The notes beneath the pieces were generated by a model. It ran no database searches and was not told the origin of the DNA. It was given only the letters and a program-made list of their open reading frames with translations. Shown one piece after another: positions 1-11,800 of a stretch of DNA of 64,000 bases; positions within the stretch are counted from its first letter, which is position 1; each line of letters starts with the position of its first letter. Location: the NCBI GenBank assembly GCA_947247005.1, contig OX365947.1:4664530-4728529 (forward strand), given 5' to 3'. The DNA is from Spisula solida (Eukaryota; Mollusca; Bivalvia; Venerida; Mactridae). Made by a program: the position numbers and the translations under genes.

Positions 1-788
1 TTAGAACTTTGATACCGTCATGTCATTCTGAATTCATTTCCAATCACATACTTTTCTTTATTAACTACTGGCTAATGCTATACGATTGTTATAAAAAAAC
101 ATATTTCGGTAGTCTAGTAATAAGACTGTATAAATTGACCAGCTGTGCGATCATACCCTCAACATATGGTAATAAAACGACTAATCAACATTGTAATAAA
201 AGTGCCATTCCGTTTTACTAATTAAGCCATCGTTAATCATAGAAGAGCAACCATTTTATTATTTGCTTGATGTCACTTTGACTTCTCTAGCTACTGTCTT
301 AATCCTTAGTTGAAACGTATTTATTTCCCTAATATTATGCAGTATACATACGATTAAATATACGGTAACAACAAACAGTTTAAGGCAAAGTATTAGTGTG
401 AAAAACACATGGTCTTATTACATTCTTCTCCTTAGATAGACATCCAGTTTAATTAATAACAAAAGTATCAACACTTTAGCTATTGGTATATGATGCAGTG
501 ATTTGGGTTGAAATCAAACAGGGATAAAGAGATCAAAAATGCGCGGAAGAGTTAGAAGTCGTATCCTTGGTCCGTGTCTTTATTTAGACACGTAAAGTTT
601 CTTTGAACCAAACCGATGTTTACAAAATAGAACTATGTTCATCAGTGACATGTTTTTGTTTCATTTAATGTAGTAATTTTGATGTTATAATTTGGAATAA
701 ATTAGAATGTCGTAACTCACGGCGAACAGTCGCAGGTGTTTATATGTAAACTACTAGTGTTTCTATTTACAGTTATGTCTTTTTTCAG
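1..788 (+). other. Intron of SLC16-like gene A (3' part)
   Basis: This AT-rich sequence ends in a pyrimidine-rich tract and AG at 787-788, directly before the terminal exon of SLC16-A. I see no other exon, repeat array or recognisable element in it. The 70-residue ORF at 9-221 has no family resemblance. Confidence 0.6.
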
Positions 789-976
789 GTTTTCTCTACG
801 AGAAGTTCGATTCTTATGTGATGCCATTTAGTTTTGCTGGAATAATGTACTTCCTATCTGGTGTTTTCTGTGTAGCTGTACAGTGTGTGGATAATGACAA
901 ACCTGAACGTGTCATTGAAGTGTTTATAGATCGTCATGAGGATGCAGCTCATGCGAAGAATAAATCGGGATCTTGA
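789..976 (+). CDS. SLC16 (monocarboxylate transporter)-like gene A, last coding exon
   Basis: This is the terminal exon of a multi-exon gene that enters from the left. It follows a splice acceptor (TTTTTCAG at 781-788) and opens with two bases completing a Gly codon. It then reads FLYEKFDSYVMPFSFAGI and a hydrophobic stretch ending in FCVAVQCV, fitting the last transmembrane helix of an SLC16 protein. A charged cytoplasmic tail of about 30 residues ends in NKSGS and TGA at 974-976. The entry point, a phase-1 intron just before the Gly that precedes the final helix, matches the last intron of SLC16-B at 21.3-38.8 kb on the other strand, which supports a shared family. Known SLC16 proteins carry monocarboxylates, aromatic amino acids, thyroid hormone or creatine; the substrate here cannot be inferred. 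Only about 62 residues of some 450-500 are visible. Confidence 0.75.
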
Positions 977-2636
977 AAAACGTTTGTTATCACTTAATGA
1001 TCGCATAATATAATTCTAAACAGTAGAGACAAGCGTCTATTGACAAGTTCTACTGTCTACGAAACACTGGGCGGAGCCTAAATGATACTGCCAATTGATT
1101 GGTTGGCCAATGCGTGAGTTGTACGACGTAATGAGCCGGTTTGGTTTGAAAACTTAGAAAAAGCATAATTGGAAGGAGTTCTGCGCTTGTTAATAGTAGT
1201 TAACTCAAAGGACAAAAAGCAGAACGCTCAACGTTGTACGATACAATGGGTTATGTACTTCGTAAAATAAATTAAAAATGCTGGTAAATATTGTTTGAAG
1301 TTGTGTTTATTGAGGCATGTCTTAGTATGATTGATATCTCGAATGTAGGATAAGTCGAACATGTAAACTGTGTGACCAGAGAAGAAGAAACTTAGCATGA
1401 CATATTTTCAGACGGTTCTAAGTGAAAAAGGTTGCTGACATAAATGAGTTTTATATTCATGTGTATATATATTATATATGCGTATGGTAGTGTAAAATTC
1501 CTCATGACTATTGTGCTTACTTTGATGTAACTCGAAATCGAGCTTGCGATATCTTGCGAAACACGTACATGTTCGCGTTCAATTTCATACTTTTATATAT
1601 TCGAACATTTCTGTTATGATTTCGTTTTTGAAACATTACTAGGTCCCCTCGGTATGTCTTATTCAGTCATTATGGCTTCAATATATATTTTTCTTATTTA
1701 ATATTTGCAGCATGACGCAGTGTGTTTTCAACACTTTGCCAATATTTGCTGCTTTCATTTGAATAACTATTTGCAATAATATAAATACCTAAAGAATACG
1801 TTGCAACTAAAGCAGGTTACAATTGAATACTTATATATAGTTACATGCTATAACGATATGTCATAATGATGCGACGATAATTTATTTAAATACTTTACAA
1901 TCAAGGATATTATCAATGAAGCATATACAGATGTGCTATTCTTTTATAAAGTGCTTAATTCCTTGACTGGTTAAACAGTCAATATGTGTTTTTTATAAAG
2001 TTACAAGTCTATCTTTGTTAGAACAATATATACACAAAGGAGCATCCTTCAAAATGGTTGCTTAAGCCTTTTAACATGTGTGATTTAGACAACGTGCTAT
2101 TGTCACACAACAACATTTTAAAAATTGACTGGATTTATGTCTACCAACGCAGCTAACAATGCGGATCTTACGTGATAACGGTTTAATTATACATGTTGTT
2201 TTGTGATATATTGTCGTTTTTGTTCAGACCATGTTGTTTTTTAATTATTTTAATTATAATCAGTATGTTTTATTTGGTAATATATTATTATTGCACTTAA
2301 CTGAGTCACGACATTGTTGTTGGTGTTATGTATATGAATGTATATAGAAAGGATATAACGCATGATTTACTGATAGAAATTAAAATATTTGAGTATGAAC
2401 CTTGTTAAACCTTTTGCATTCGTGCATAAAATTCAGGGTTAGGTTAATATTGTCGGATAAATGGTTTGTGGTAGTTTATTATTTTAGTGTATTTTTATCA
2501 TTTAACAACATTTTGTTATATTGTTCCTTGTAATGTCATGCTGTCATCAACGGTCCGTGTCTTTCTCCTTGACAATATCACTCTCATAATTTGTACCTCA
2601 TTTTGAATGAATGTCGGTGATATTTTTAGCCATGGT
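977..2636 (+). other. 3' UTR / intergenic flank of SLC16-A
   Basis: No conserved exon is visible. An AATAAA-type signal lies near 1266-1271, about 290 bases after the stop, and could be the polyadenylation signal of SLC16-A, although several similar AT-rich motifs follow. The rest is unremarkable AT-rich DNA. Confidence 0.4.
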
Positions 2637-2854
2637 ACATTCATATATCTGGAATTTTTGTGGTAAAAGTCATTGTAGATTCATATTTCTGCGATAATAG
2701 TCAATGCACATTCATATTTTTGCGATAATAGTCATTGTACATTCATATTTCTGCGATAATAGTCATTGTGCTTTCATATTTCTGCGATAAAGGTCACTGT
2801 ACATTCACATTTCTGCGATAATAGTCATTTTACATTCATATTTCCGCGATAATG
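2637..2854. repeat. 31-bp minisatellite, about 7 copies
   Basis: Tandem units of about 31 bp carry the core TTTCTGCGATAATAGTCATT with substitutions between copies. The array degenerates at both ends. There is no coding potential. Confidence 0.85.
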
Positions 2855-3011
2855 ATATGACACATTCTGCGAAAAAAGCTATACCATGTAAACCCTGCGG
2901 CGGTAGACATTGAACGTTCATATCTATATAGTAATTCTGCAATAATAGCGATCGTCAAATCATTGTAGCATACGGAAAGTCAATAACTTCCAGTCTAATT
3001 TCCTTTGCTAT

Positions 3012-3282
3012 TTAAGGAGGTACGCGCGAATTTTCCTTGAAACATCTTAAAATGACAGGACAGTCTTCTAGAAGAACATTGAAATCATAAAAATGATATG
3101 TCACCAGGCTCGTTTTCGTATTAGATAAGAACAAACATGAATTTTAGTTTCAATGATTGCATATGAATGTTGATTAATGAAAATAAACAAAATATTATCG
3201 CACAAATTAGATATTTTTAACTTTTTATTTTACGATTTTGAAATTTCGCGCATGCGCACAAGGCAGCTCGTACCTCCTTAAG
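3012..3282. mobile_element. Short inverted-repeat element (MITE-like)
   Basis: The ends are inverted copies of one another: TTAAGGAGGTACG on the left, and CGTACCTCCTTAAG on the right. The roughly 270-bp interior has no ORF. This fits a non-autonomous DNA transposon; the superfamily is not assigned. Confidence 0.6.
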
Positions 3283-3401
3283 TACTATTTTATTGCCCTT
3301 ATGTTCGATTAACATGCAGCTGTTTGCTAATGATGTATGTTATATTGACTTTAAAATACTTTGTAATAACGTATACTTTGTTTTCGTGATATATTGTTAT
3401 A

Positions 3402-4024
3402 CGTGGGTAGATCCAAAAGTAATGTCACTGTTCCACTGGTGAGTTTATTTGTTGGCGTACGCCAATAAAATTTATATCAAAGTTTAAAGCAATTCAATTC
3501 TGTTTAATATAATTTGTGTCATATTGTTTGAATATTACAATAGCATTATATAGACCTTCAAAATATACCACTGGCGTCATGTCGCCGCACACGAAAATAA
3601 CGTTATTTTTCCAGCGCACAACTACAGTTGATGAGACATGGGTGTATTTCTATGACCCTGAATCAAGACAGGCATGTAACAATGTGTTTTCCTCTCTACA
3701 TACAGACACTAGTATATTAATGCGTTTAAAAAATGGGTGAACAGACATGAGCGCTGTATAGAACATCAATGACGATACTTTGAAAAGGAATGATGCAAGT
3801 AACGTCAAATTTTGTTAACGACGTCGTTAACGTCATTGGTTTGCGGTCCGTTAATAGGCTTCCTATGTATACGAATATCTCAATAAAAAAATAATTGCAT
3901 TATCTTGAATTTTGGCATTTATATTGGAAATAGATTCATGTAGCGGCAAGTAAAATTGCGTTGTTTTATTTACATTATGCACGATTTTACAGCACCAGTG
4001 ACATTACTTTTGGATCTCCCAACG
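3402..4024. mobile_element. Deleted mariner-like element with TA target duplication
   Basis: The terminal inverted repeats are about 30 bp, sharing the core GATCCAAAAGTAATGTCACTG less one base at each end. They are bounded by TA at 3400-3401 and 4025-4026, the target duplication typical of Tc1/mariner. The interior holds one recognisable piece of a mariner transposase. At about 620 bp, roughly half the length of an autonomous mariner, this is an internally deleted, inactive copy. Confidence 0.8.
3516..3740 (+). pseudogene. Mariner transposase fragment
   Basis: The frame includes VDETWVYFYDPESRQ at about 3627-3675. This matches the conserved block around the second catalytic aspartate of mariner transposases (typically GDETW followed by a Y-(D/E)-P-E motif). 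The helix-turn-helix N-terminus and the third catalytic block are absent, so it is a non-functional remnant inside the 3402-4024 element. Confidence 0.75.
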
Positions 4025-4314
4025 TATATTTCACTGTTTCAGTTACCGCTAATAACTTAACACGCAGATGCCTTGTAGGCTATGTGTACCGCTTGAGAAC
4101 TTCTTGGTATAGGACATAAACGTTTTCAATCATACCATACTTTGTCTTTATGCTCTCTTTATAATGCGATGCAACAGACTCGTATGTTTTTATGCTAAAT
4201 AAGTTTGTATCGATTAGCCAGATTCGTATATATTTTACTAATTAATCCTGTTTATTTTGATGATGTTTGACACTACATTGTATATGTACATGCATTGTAT
4301 TTAAAAATGGCAGT

Positions 4315-5035
4315 AATTGTATATAGCGCGTGTGTGTTTCTGGTATAGGTTACTAAATGGATGCTGTTGTATTTGGTCTAGGTTAAACAATGTACGGCAT
4401 TGTACATAGTGTATAAACATTAGGTTGAAATGAGAGAAATTATACTTAGAGTGTATGTTTATGGACTAGATTGAAATGGGAGATATTGTACATATAGCGT
4501 GTATGTTTATGGACTAGGTTGAAATGGGATATATTGTACATATAGCGTGTATGTTTCTTGATTAGGTTGAAATGAGAGTAATTGTACACGTAGCGTGTAT
4601 GTTTATGGACTAGGTTGAAATGGGAGATATTGTACATATAGCGTGTATGTTTATGGATAAGGTTGAAATGAGAGTAATTGTACACATAGCGTGTATGTTT
4701 ATGGACTAGGTTGAAATGGGAGATATTGTACATATAGCGTGTATGTTTATGGATAAGGTTGAAATGAGAGTAATTGTACACGTAGCGTGTATGTTTATGG
4801 ACTAGGTTGAAATGGGAGATATTGTACATATAGCGTGTATGTTTATGGATAAGGTTGAAATGAGAGTAATTGTACACGTAGCGTGTATGTTTATGGACTA
4901 GGTTGAAATGGGAGATATTGTACATATAGCGTGTATGTTTATGGACTAGGTTGAAATGGGAGATATTGTACATATAGCGTGTATGTTTATGGACTAGGTT
5001 GAAATGAGAGATCTTGTGCATACTGTGTATGTTTG
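4315..5035. repeat. 48-bp minisatellite with alternating subtypes
   Basis: About 12 clean units (4446-5035) are preceded by degenerate ones from about 4315. Two versions alternate over much of the array. One has GGACTAGGTTGAAATGGGAG and the other GGATAAGGTTGAAATGAGAG, giving a 96-bp dimeric higher-order period at about 4577-4900. Because 48 is divisible by 3, the minus strand stays open for 191 codons of a 16-residue repeat (HKHTRYMYNISHFNLV). I treat that ORF as incidental. Confidence 0.9.
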
Positions 5036-6419
5036 GTCATTGTTTGAGAGTGATTCTGAATATGTTGAACGGCTCTCGTATATACATAAAAAGTCACCAG
5101 TTACTGTTACATTATAGTGCTATAGGTTGATATCTTCGGTCTATACCATGTAGTTAGACTACAGTGGACAACATTTGTATGGACATTGTAGTGTTTGTTT
5201 GTTATATAACATACCAACTGTATATTGTTTTTTAAATGTGCCTTTGGATACAATAAATAATGTGATACACAATGGTCGTACAGTTGACATTCTTTTATAA
5301 GATCCAAACATTTTATTTTTAGGTCAATTGTGAAATACGTTTTATGTGATTAATTGTCAGAGGCCGTATGTAAGCTTACTTGAAATATTCCTTTTTGTGG
5401 GGTACGGGTGGTACGTTCTGTGAGATTCTGATTGGCTTCGAGATGGGTGCTTCTTTCCCTGTCCGATTTTCTATTATCTTTTTGTCTGTGTATGTACATA
5501 ATTTAATTTTCCAATATACAGTATTCAGTTTCGACACCTCATTGAGTATCCCCAACAAAGGCGAAGGGAATATGGTAATGGTAGGAGTAATTCCGTCAGT
5601 CCGACCGACGCTTCTGCGTACACTCCCTCTTACACTTCTAAAGGACATTTGATGAAACATGTACAGAATATATCATCGGACAGGGAATGAAGCACTCAAC
5701 TTAAACAGCCGAGCGTAGAAAACATAAAAAAACATCACATAACACAATTACATGTACTACAAAAAGATGACTTTACAACAAAAAGGCACACACAATGCCC
5801 AACACAACTACAAAATCATGACACCCAACACCGAAGGTCTTCCGCCTAAGTCAGTCAAACTCAACCGGAGTATGTGACAGGTGAAAAGAAGATAACAAAC
5901 GGACGACACACAACACAAGGACAATACACAACAGACACAGTGTAAGTGTAATTTTGAAAGATACAAAACAGCCTTATACTGGACAACGAAATTGCAGAAG
6001 AGCACATACAAAATGAACACAGGCACAATGGTCAAATAGTTTTGTATTTTTATTTATACTGCAAAGTGGACATTACATACATAAAAGAAGATTGACTAAG
6101 GGGCTTCCGTCTTGGTAAGGACAGCAACAAATGTCACTGGGTGGGGGTGCTTAATCGTTTTACAGTGCACCAAACATCATGCTTATCCCACAGAAAACTT
6201 ATAGAACAGGACAGTGTAAATAAAACACAAACTGTTTAGAGGTTCCCCAATACAATTTGTTTTTGAAACATTTTTGACCGGGTAATAGCCCTTTGTTGAT
6301 TTTAACACTCGTGTTTAAGGCCACCTTTTCAAATGGTCGCTAAATACAATATGTAAACAAGAACACAATATGTTATAACTAGTAAGACCAACGTTATATT
6401 GCAGTAAAAATCATTCTGA
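5036..6419. other. Intergenic DNA, nothing recognised
   Basis: ORFs of 66-94 codons lie on both strands (for example the overlapping pair at 5376-5660). None has splice context, a recognisable domain or a repeat relationship to the rest of the window. Confidence 0.4.
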
Positions 6420-6592
6420 ATCAGCTGTATCAAACTGTATTGAAAGAAAAACTGATCGACCGAAGACAACATGGCGTAGGACTAGCAAAGATGATAGTAT
6501 CTATGGGAGAAGCGCAGAGAATGGCCAAAGACCGACCTAAGATGAGAGAGACCATTGCAGCCTTATGTCCCACGGGGGACGAAGAGGATTAA
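6420..6592 (+). pseudogene. LINE reverse-transcriptase ORF, 3'-terminal remnant
   Basis: The plus-strand frame ending at TAA 6590-6592 reads RPKMRETIAALCPTGDEED at its C-terminus, preceded by GVGLAKMIVSMGEAQRMA. This resembles the extreme C-terminus of many animal non-LTR retrotransposon polyproteins (an ALC-x-T-x-x-EED ending). It is followed by AT-rich short repeats (AATAATAAATAAG). Only about 55 residues are visible, with no RT catalytic motif, so it is a 5'-truncated dead copy. The assignment rests on motif memory. Confidence 0.55.
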
Positions 6593-6784
6593 ATAATAAA
6601 TAAGATCAACGTATTGTCGTATTGTAATTAAAGTATTCCATCTGTCCGTCCGTCTGTTGTCCGGATGCCGTCAACAGTTTTTTTAAGAACAATTTATCTT
6701 AAACCGATCAGCATTTTGGTTTGAAACTCCACAGGAATGAGCCTTGTACGTTCCTTTGCTTCATTCCTTCATAAATGTGTGATA

Positions 6785-6990
6785 CAAAACTAATTTGCTA
6801 AAGAACCACCAAACGCCTACTCAAGTAGTCCTTAAAAACACCTTGGCTTGCCTGTAAATGGGGACATTTCTTGACAAGTGCAATTGAAGCAGTTCGGACA
6901 TGTGTAAAAATAGGTAGACCATTTTTGATGGACAAACTATTTCTTAGAAGATACATGACCCCCCCCCCCTTTTTATTGTATTATTTTGAA
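6785..6990. mobile_element. Truncated copy of the AACCACCAAA inverted-repeat element
   Basis: AAGAACCACCAAACGCC and the following AAGTAGTCCTTAAAAA match the left half of the elements at 43185-43606 and 49797-50270. The right end is missing. A poly-C run lies at 6960-6970. Confidence 0.5.
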
Positions 6991-7159
6991 GCTCAAAGGT
7001 ACTTCTTTAAAATGATATATGTCTTCCTGCTGGCCATAGACTGAAAGATGTAAAAAAAATGGGGACTACCATTGTAACATTACATTGAACTAAACAGCAA
7101 ATCTATCTGTAAATAATTTAGCGCAGATGTTCCTTGGATTACTCTCCACCACGTGCTTC

Positions 7160-7345
7160 CAAATGACTATGATTCTTATATAGACATGGTTGTTAGAGGC
7201 TGTGGCTCGATTTTCATATTTAGCTTCATAGAAAAATTTAATTTATTAAGTCTATTTATCCCAACAACTTGTGTCGAGAGTGATTAATCTAAGTTGTTAG
7301 AACTTGTTTCCCAATCGCATTAACAGAAATTAGTATAACATTCAT
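7160..7345 (+). repeat. SINE 3'-end fragment
   Basis: GTGTCGAGAGTGATTAATCT and the downstream AACTTGTTTCCCAATCGCAT match the tail of the better-preserved SINE at 46672-46925. The tRNA-like head is not recognisable here. Confidence 0.55.
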
Positions 7346-8134
7346 AAATGTGAATTGTTGAATGCTGCACTATACCCGAACTCATTAAATGTATACTCCC
7401 TGCAGCTAGCATAAATATTATACTACGCAGGTGTACGAGAATGAACTAAATGTACTTAAAACAATAACTTTATTGTTCTGAAATGTACGTCATTGACTGT
7501 GAATCAAGTTAATTATTTATCAAACAATTGTGATAAGGGAGATCACTCTGATGAAACAATTAAACGTTAGGGAATCATCCGATCAGTTAACCCATCTTGT
7601 TTTCCAATAAGTATGAACATAGAACATACCAGTGTATAATACGTGCTTAAATGTTTGAAAACACTTTTTTAATAAGAAAAACGATTGTGAGAATATCGCA
7701 TACCTAATTATAATTCAACAAATTCAGCATTACGCAATCCGGTGAAGATTTAAAAGCAGACAAAACAAAAGGCATGTTATAAAATTTGTTATATTGAAAT
7801 CTATAACGTTAATAAAATATTAATAAAGAAGTCAAATGAAATTACGCCACATACGTCCGTATACATATGCATGTGTGCCTTCGTATTAAGGAGATAACAA
7901 AACGAGTTGAAAGTTCTTAGAGAAAAGACAGTATTCAAATTAAAATGTATTTAATACGCAAATAAAAAATAAAAACATGTTTTTTTATTTCTATTGCACA
8001 TGTTTATAAACAGTTATTTAATACAAGAGGTTCCAAGTCAATATCGATAGACAAGCCACAAATCTGATCACTCGTATTCAATATGCTACCAAATACCATT
8101 CGTTCACAAAACTTAAAGTATGTACAGGACATAT

Positions 8135-8351
8135 CGCTTGCTTAGAATAAGAAGGTCGTAAGTAAAACAAACTAATGCATATTTGAAATCTGCATCTCAA
8201 TGCGCTTCTTATGAGCATCTGAAGTGGTCATATTGAACTGAAGTTTAAAAAGCTTGTTTTTCCATAAGTAAAGAGTAGTTTTCAGGCAGTTTTTTCTTGT
8301 TTTCTCAAAATATTGCTTTGGTACTTACGACCTTCTCACTGTAAGCCAGCG
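8135..8351. mobile_element. MITE, CGCTGGCTTAGAAT family, in 3' flank of the ShKT-CCP gene
   Basis: The ends are CGCTTGCTTAGAATAAGAAG and, in reverse complement, CGCTGGCTTACAGTGAGAAG. It belongs to a family with at least seven members here (also 12990, 15577, 21876, 24338, 27314 and 60720). It lies 34 bases beyond the stop codon at 8386, so it may be transcribed in the 3' UTR. Confidence 0.8.
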
Positions 8352-8385
8352 CTATAATTGCCATTGCCAAATTGAAATACACATT

Positions 8386-8864
8386 TTAAACAACAGATGT
8401 TTTAGTTTTCATGACGAACGGTTTGGGTTTTGCAACTGGCTTCCTTATCGGGGTTTTTGTGTATTTTGATGTTGTTTTTACCCCAACCTTCTTGTTGCTA
8501 GGAGCAACAGCAGCGCCACCTTTAGGAGTAACGCTAGCACCTACACCATTAAATTGTCTGTCATTTCTCACCATAAGTTTGCCATTTATCAGTGTCGGAA
8601 GCTTCTGGGGATTCAATTGAAGTTTTATAGTTTTACTAGTCGGAACATTTTCATCTTTCTTGTTAGGGCAACTAGGATCATTGACTGGTGTGATCGAGTC
8701 GTTGATAGAGTTAAGTTCCGTACTGTCTATTGATGGTTCTGGGCTGTTTGTTGTTGTACTTCCATTCCTCTTCTGTCTTAACCATTTTCCGAAGTGTCGC
8801 GTGTTACGCTTACCCAATCGCAGATGCTTTTTGCAAGACATACAATCTAAACCAATAATACATC
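8386..8864 (-). CDS. ShKT-CCP gene, exon 6 (cytoplasmic tail)
   Basis: The acceptor TTTACTTTCAG is followed by the end of the helix (CIIGLDC). A Cys/Lys-rich juxtamembrane segment (MSCKKHLRLGKR) comes next, possibly palmitoylated. A low-complexity basic tail ends in KTKTSVV and TAA at 8386-8388. Confidence 0.85.
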
Positions 8865-11800
8865 CTGAAAGTAAACATTGTTGATTTATGCGATATACAC
8901 TAAGTACAAACTATTATTTAGTCTGACAGAGAATTAAAAAAACTATAGTGCCTTGTATGAAATGATCCTTTTAATTGGTGTTCCTAGATTTATCAACATT
9001 ATTTCATTCAAACTATGCGATCGAGCCTACGACATCAGAATCCCAAGGCGGGCAAATCATACCACTTGACCACTGGGCTGGTCGGTATTAAGTAATGCTA
9101 TTACTTGTACGAAATTTATATATGGTATAGGCTATCAATGTACAAATTGCATTCGCTAAGCAAGGACAATGTTGTGAAAAATGGAAGTGTAAAACTACAG
9201 TCATTCATTCATTCGAAAGCAAGAAAACCTGGTGATATCCAAATACGGACACGTGGTGCTGTGCAAATATCCCGGTATATGTATATGTGGTGCTATCCAG
9301 CGCCGATCTCCCAAAGTATCTCAAGTAGAAATATCATCTCAAATTGAGATTTTGGTCAAATTAGAGTCGGAGTTACAGACAAATCTGAAGTGGAATTTTT
9401 GACATTTTACTGTAGTTAACTCAAAATAATGTTTCTTTTTTGTGATAACAGTTTTGAGTGCAGTCTAACATGGCAATAGTATCTCAAGTAGAAATATCAT
9501 CTCAAATTGAGATTTTGGTCAAATTAGAGTCGGAGTTACAGACAAATCTGAAGTGGAATTTTTGACATTTTACTGTAGTTAACTCAAAATAATGTTTCTT
9601 TTTTGTAATAACAGTTTTGAGTGCAGTCTAACATGGCAATTCACTATACGACATGTTACCATATTTGAGCTGAGATTTTTCTCATATTGAGATGCTTCGG
9701 GAGATAATTGAGAAAACTATAAATACACATGTATATAAAACTAGCACGGATGTGCAGATAATGATAAAACGAAACGGTCGAAAGTAACTGTTGGCCTACC
9801 AACTACACCGATAATGATGAAGATTCCAAATGTTCCAAGTATGGCTGCACCTGTGGCCTCTTTCACTCCAGGTTCAAAGTCACTTATCTCTTCAAGTGGC
9901 TCGGTTATCAAAACTGTGTAAAACCAAGATATTATTTCATGACATCAAGTTAAAATCAGTGTTATACAAAGCACACACATGTATTTATCTTATTCACTGA
10001 CTACTAGTACTTGAGTGACTAAACAAGTAGCTAATACGTAATGAAAAGCTGGCCATACATTGAAACGTTTGCAAGTCCATGGCTTAAAGGGACATGTTAT
10101 AAAAACAGTCGTATCAAATTAAAGACGAAGCTTTCTGGTGTCTCAACATGTAATTATTTCGAATTATGGCTTTGTAAATATCAATGCTATTGCTTCAAAC
10201 TCAAGACCATTTTTGAGAAAAAAAATACTTCCGATGCCCTAGGGTTTTCATCAATTAATATTAAAGTTGAAGTTCTTTAGTTTCTATACATACAAATATT
10301 TTGAAAATGTGTTTATTATTAATAAATTAATGCTTAATTGAATATTGCACAATTTACATTGATTTTAGCTTGTTTAATGTCCAGGTTGGCTTACAAGATG
10401 GCGGCGATAAATCGTTGTCGAAATGCTGCAATGCGATTGGCTAACGCCACCTGTCAATCAAAATCGACAGAAAGATCAATTGTGATGGTGATTGGTATAA
10501 CCGGACAAAGATAAATTGGCCGGGCTGATGAATAGTACCAGAACATAAACATTCGTATTTACAATTTGCACATGTACTAAACTAATAACGTGTTTTAACT
10601 ACATCCAAATAACTGGTGTGAAAAAAGCACAGTAAGCATCCGATGAATGCCCAACCGAGTGATGAGTACCCAACAGAGGTAAATACTAATGACTAGTGAG
10701 TAGCGGTGTTATATTTGTTACCAGCAAATATTGATTTCGAGATTTCTTTTGGATCTAACGATTTGTGAATGACCACGAATGTTGCAATGTACTATTCAGG
10801 CACAGTCTCGCATCCTATCTTTTACAATAGTAGAATCTATACAAGACAGAGGTTTAATATAAGGGTACATACTGTCACACGACATATTTCCCGTCTGGAA
10901 CCCCCAGAACCAGTTGCCATCATAATCACACGTCATTGTGGGTTTAAAGTAACCCCTATGTTTGTAGCCTGCTACACAGTCGTACTGTACCTACGTCACA
11001 AATAAACCGTGACGTCATAAATAAACCGTGACGTCATAAATAAACCATTTCTTTCGTCACATTATAAAATACATGATTATATTAAATAGAAAATATGATT
11101 TCAAAGAGTATGAATAGTAATAATAATAATAATAATAATAAAGACTTTTTTATAGCACGGATATACACAGAATGTATTTCCGTGTTTATAGAGGCAACAC
11201 TGTTAGGCAATTGCCCAATTTTCCCTGTGAGCCTCTTGATGAAAACGTTAATAAAACACTTAAACAGTTCACGTCTTGTTATGACCCAGAAATGTTTCAA
11301 GTTATGTAACGGTATTTCTTTCTTGAACATGCTCATTTTCCAACGGATATTATCACTGACGTCATCATGGCGGACAGTGTCACGGTTATCATCATGGCTG
11401 ACAGTGTCACGGACTTTATCATGGCGGACAGTGTCAAAGATCGTAGTACACAGAACCATAACATATTTAAAATAGTTTTCATCAAAATGTATGAACAAAC
11501 TACGAGTAAAAACTGAGAATAAAAACAAAGGAGAGCTACTATAATTAATATACTACTCAAAATTTGATAAGGGCCAAGAAATTTTCCATTTAAATATTTT
11601 GCAAATTGAATAAAATTGGCCGGCAGAATTTTCAAAAAACATAATGCTACATCTGCAATATTGTCAACCAATAAAGATTACTTCAAAATTTAATGACTAA
11701 GTGCAGATAAGCCCAACCCCATTAAAATGTTTGTGCTGCACCCAAGCCTCTGTACTAACGCAATGCGGTCATTTTCTTGGCATTTTGGGTCTTACACGAT

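Noticed and set aside
4446..5021. 191-codon ORF on the minus strand
   Set aside because: It is the translation of the 48-bp minisatellite; the frame is open because 48 is a multiple of 3. No start context, signal or splice evidence.
5376..5660. Overlapping 90-94 codon ORFs on both strands
   Set aside because: No recognisable domain, no splice sites, and mirror ORFs on both strands suggest chance.
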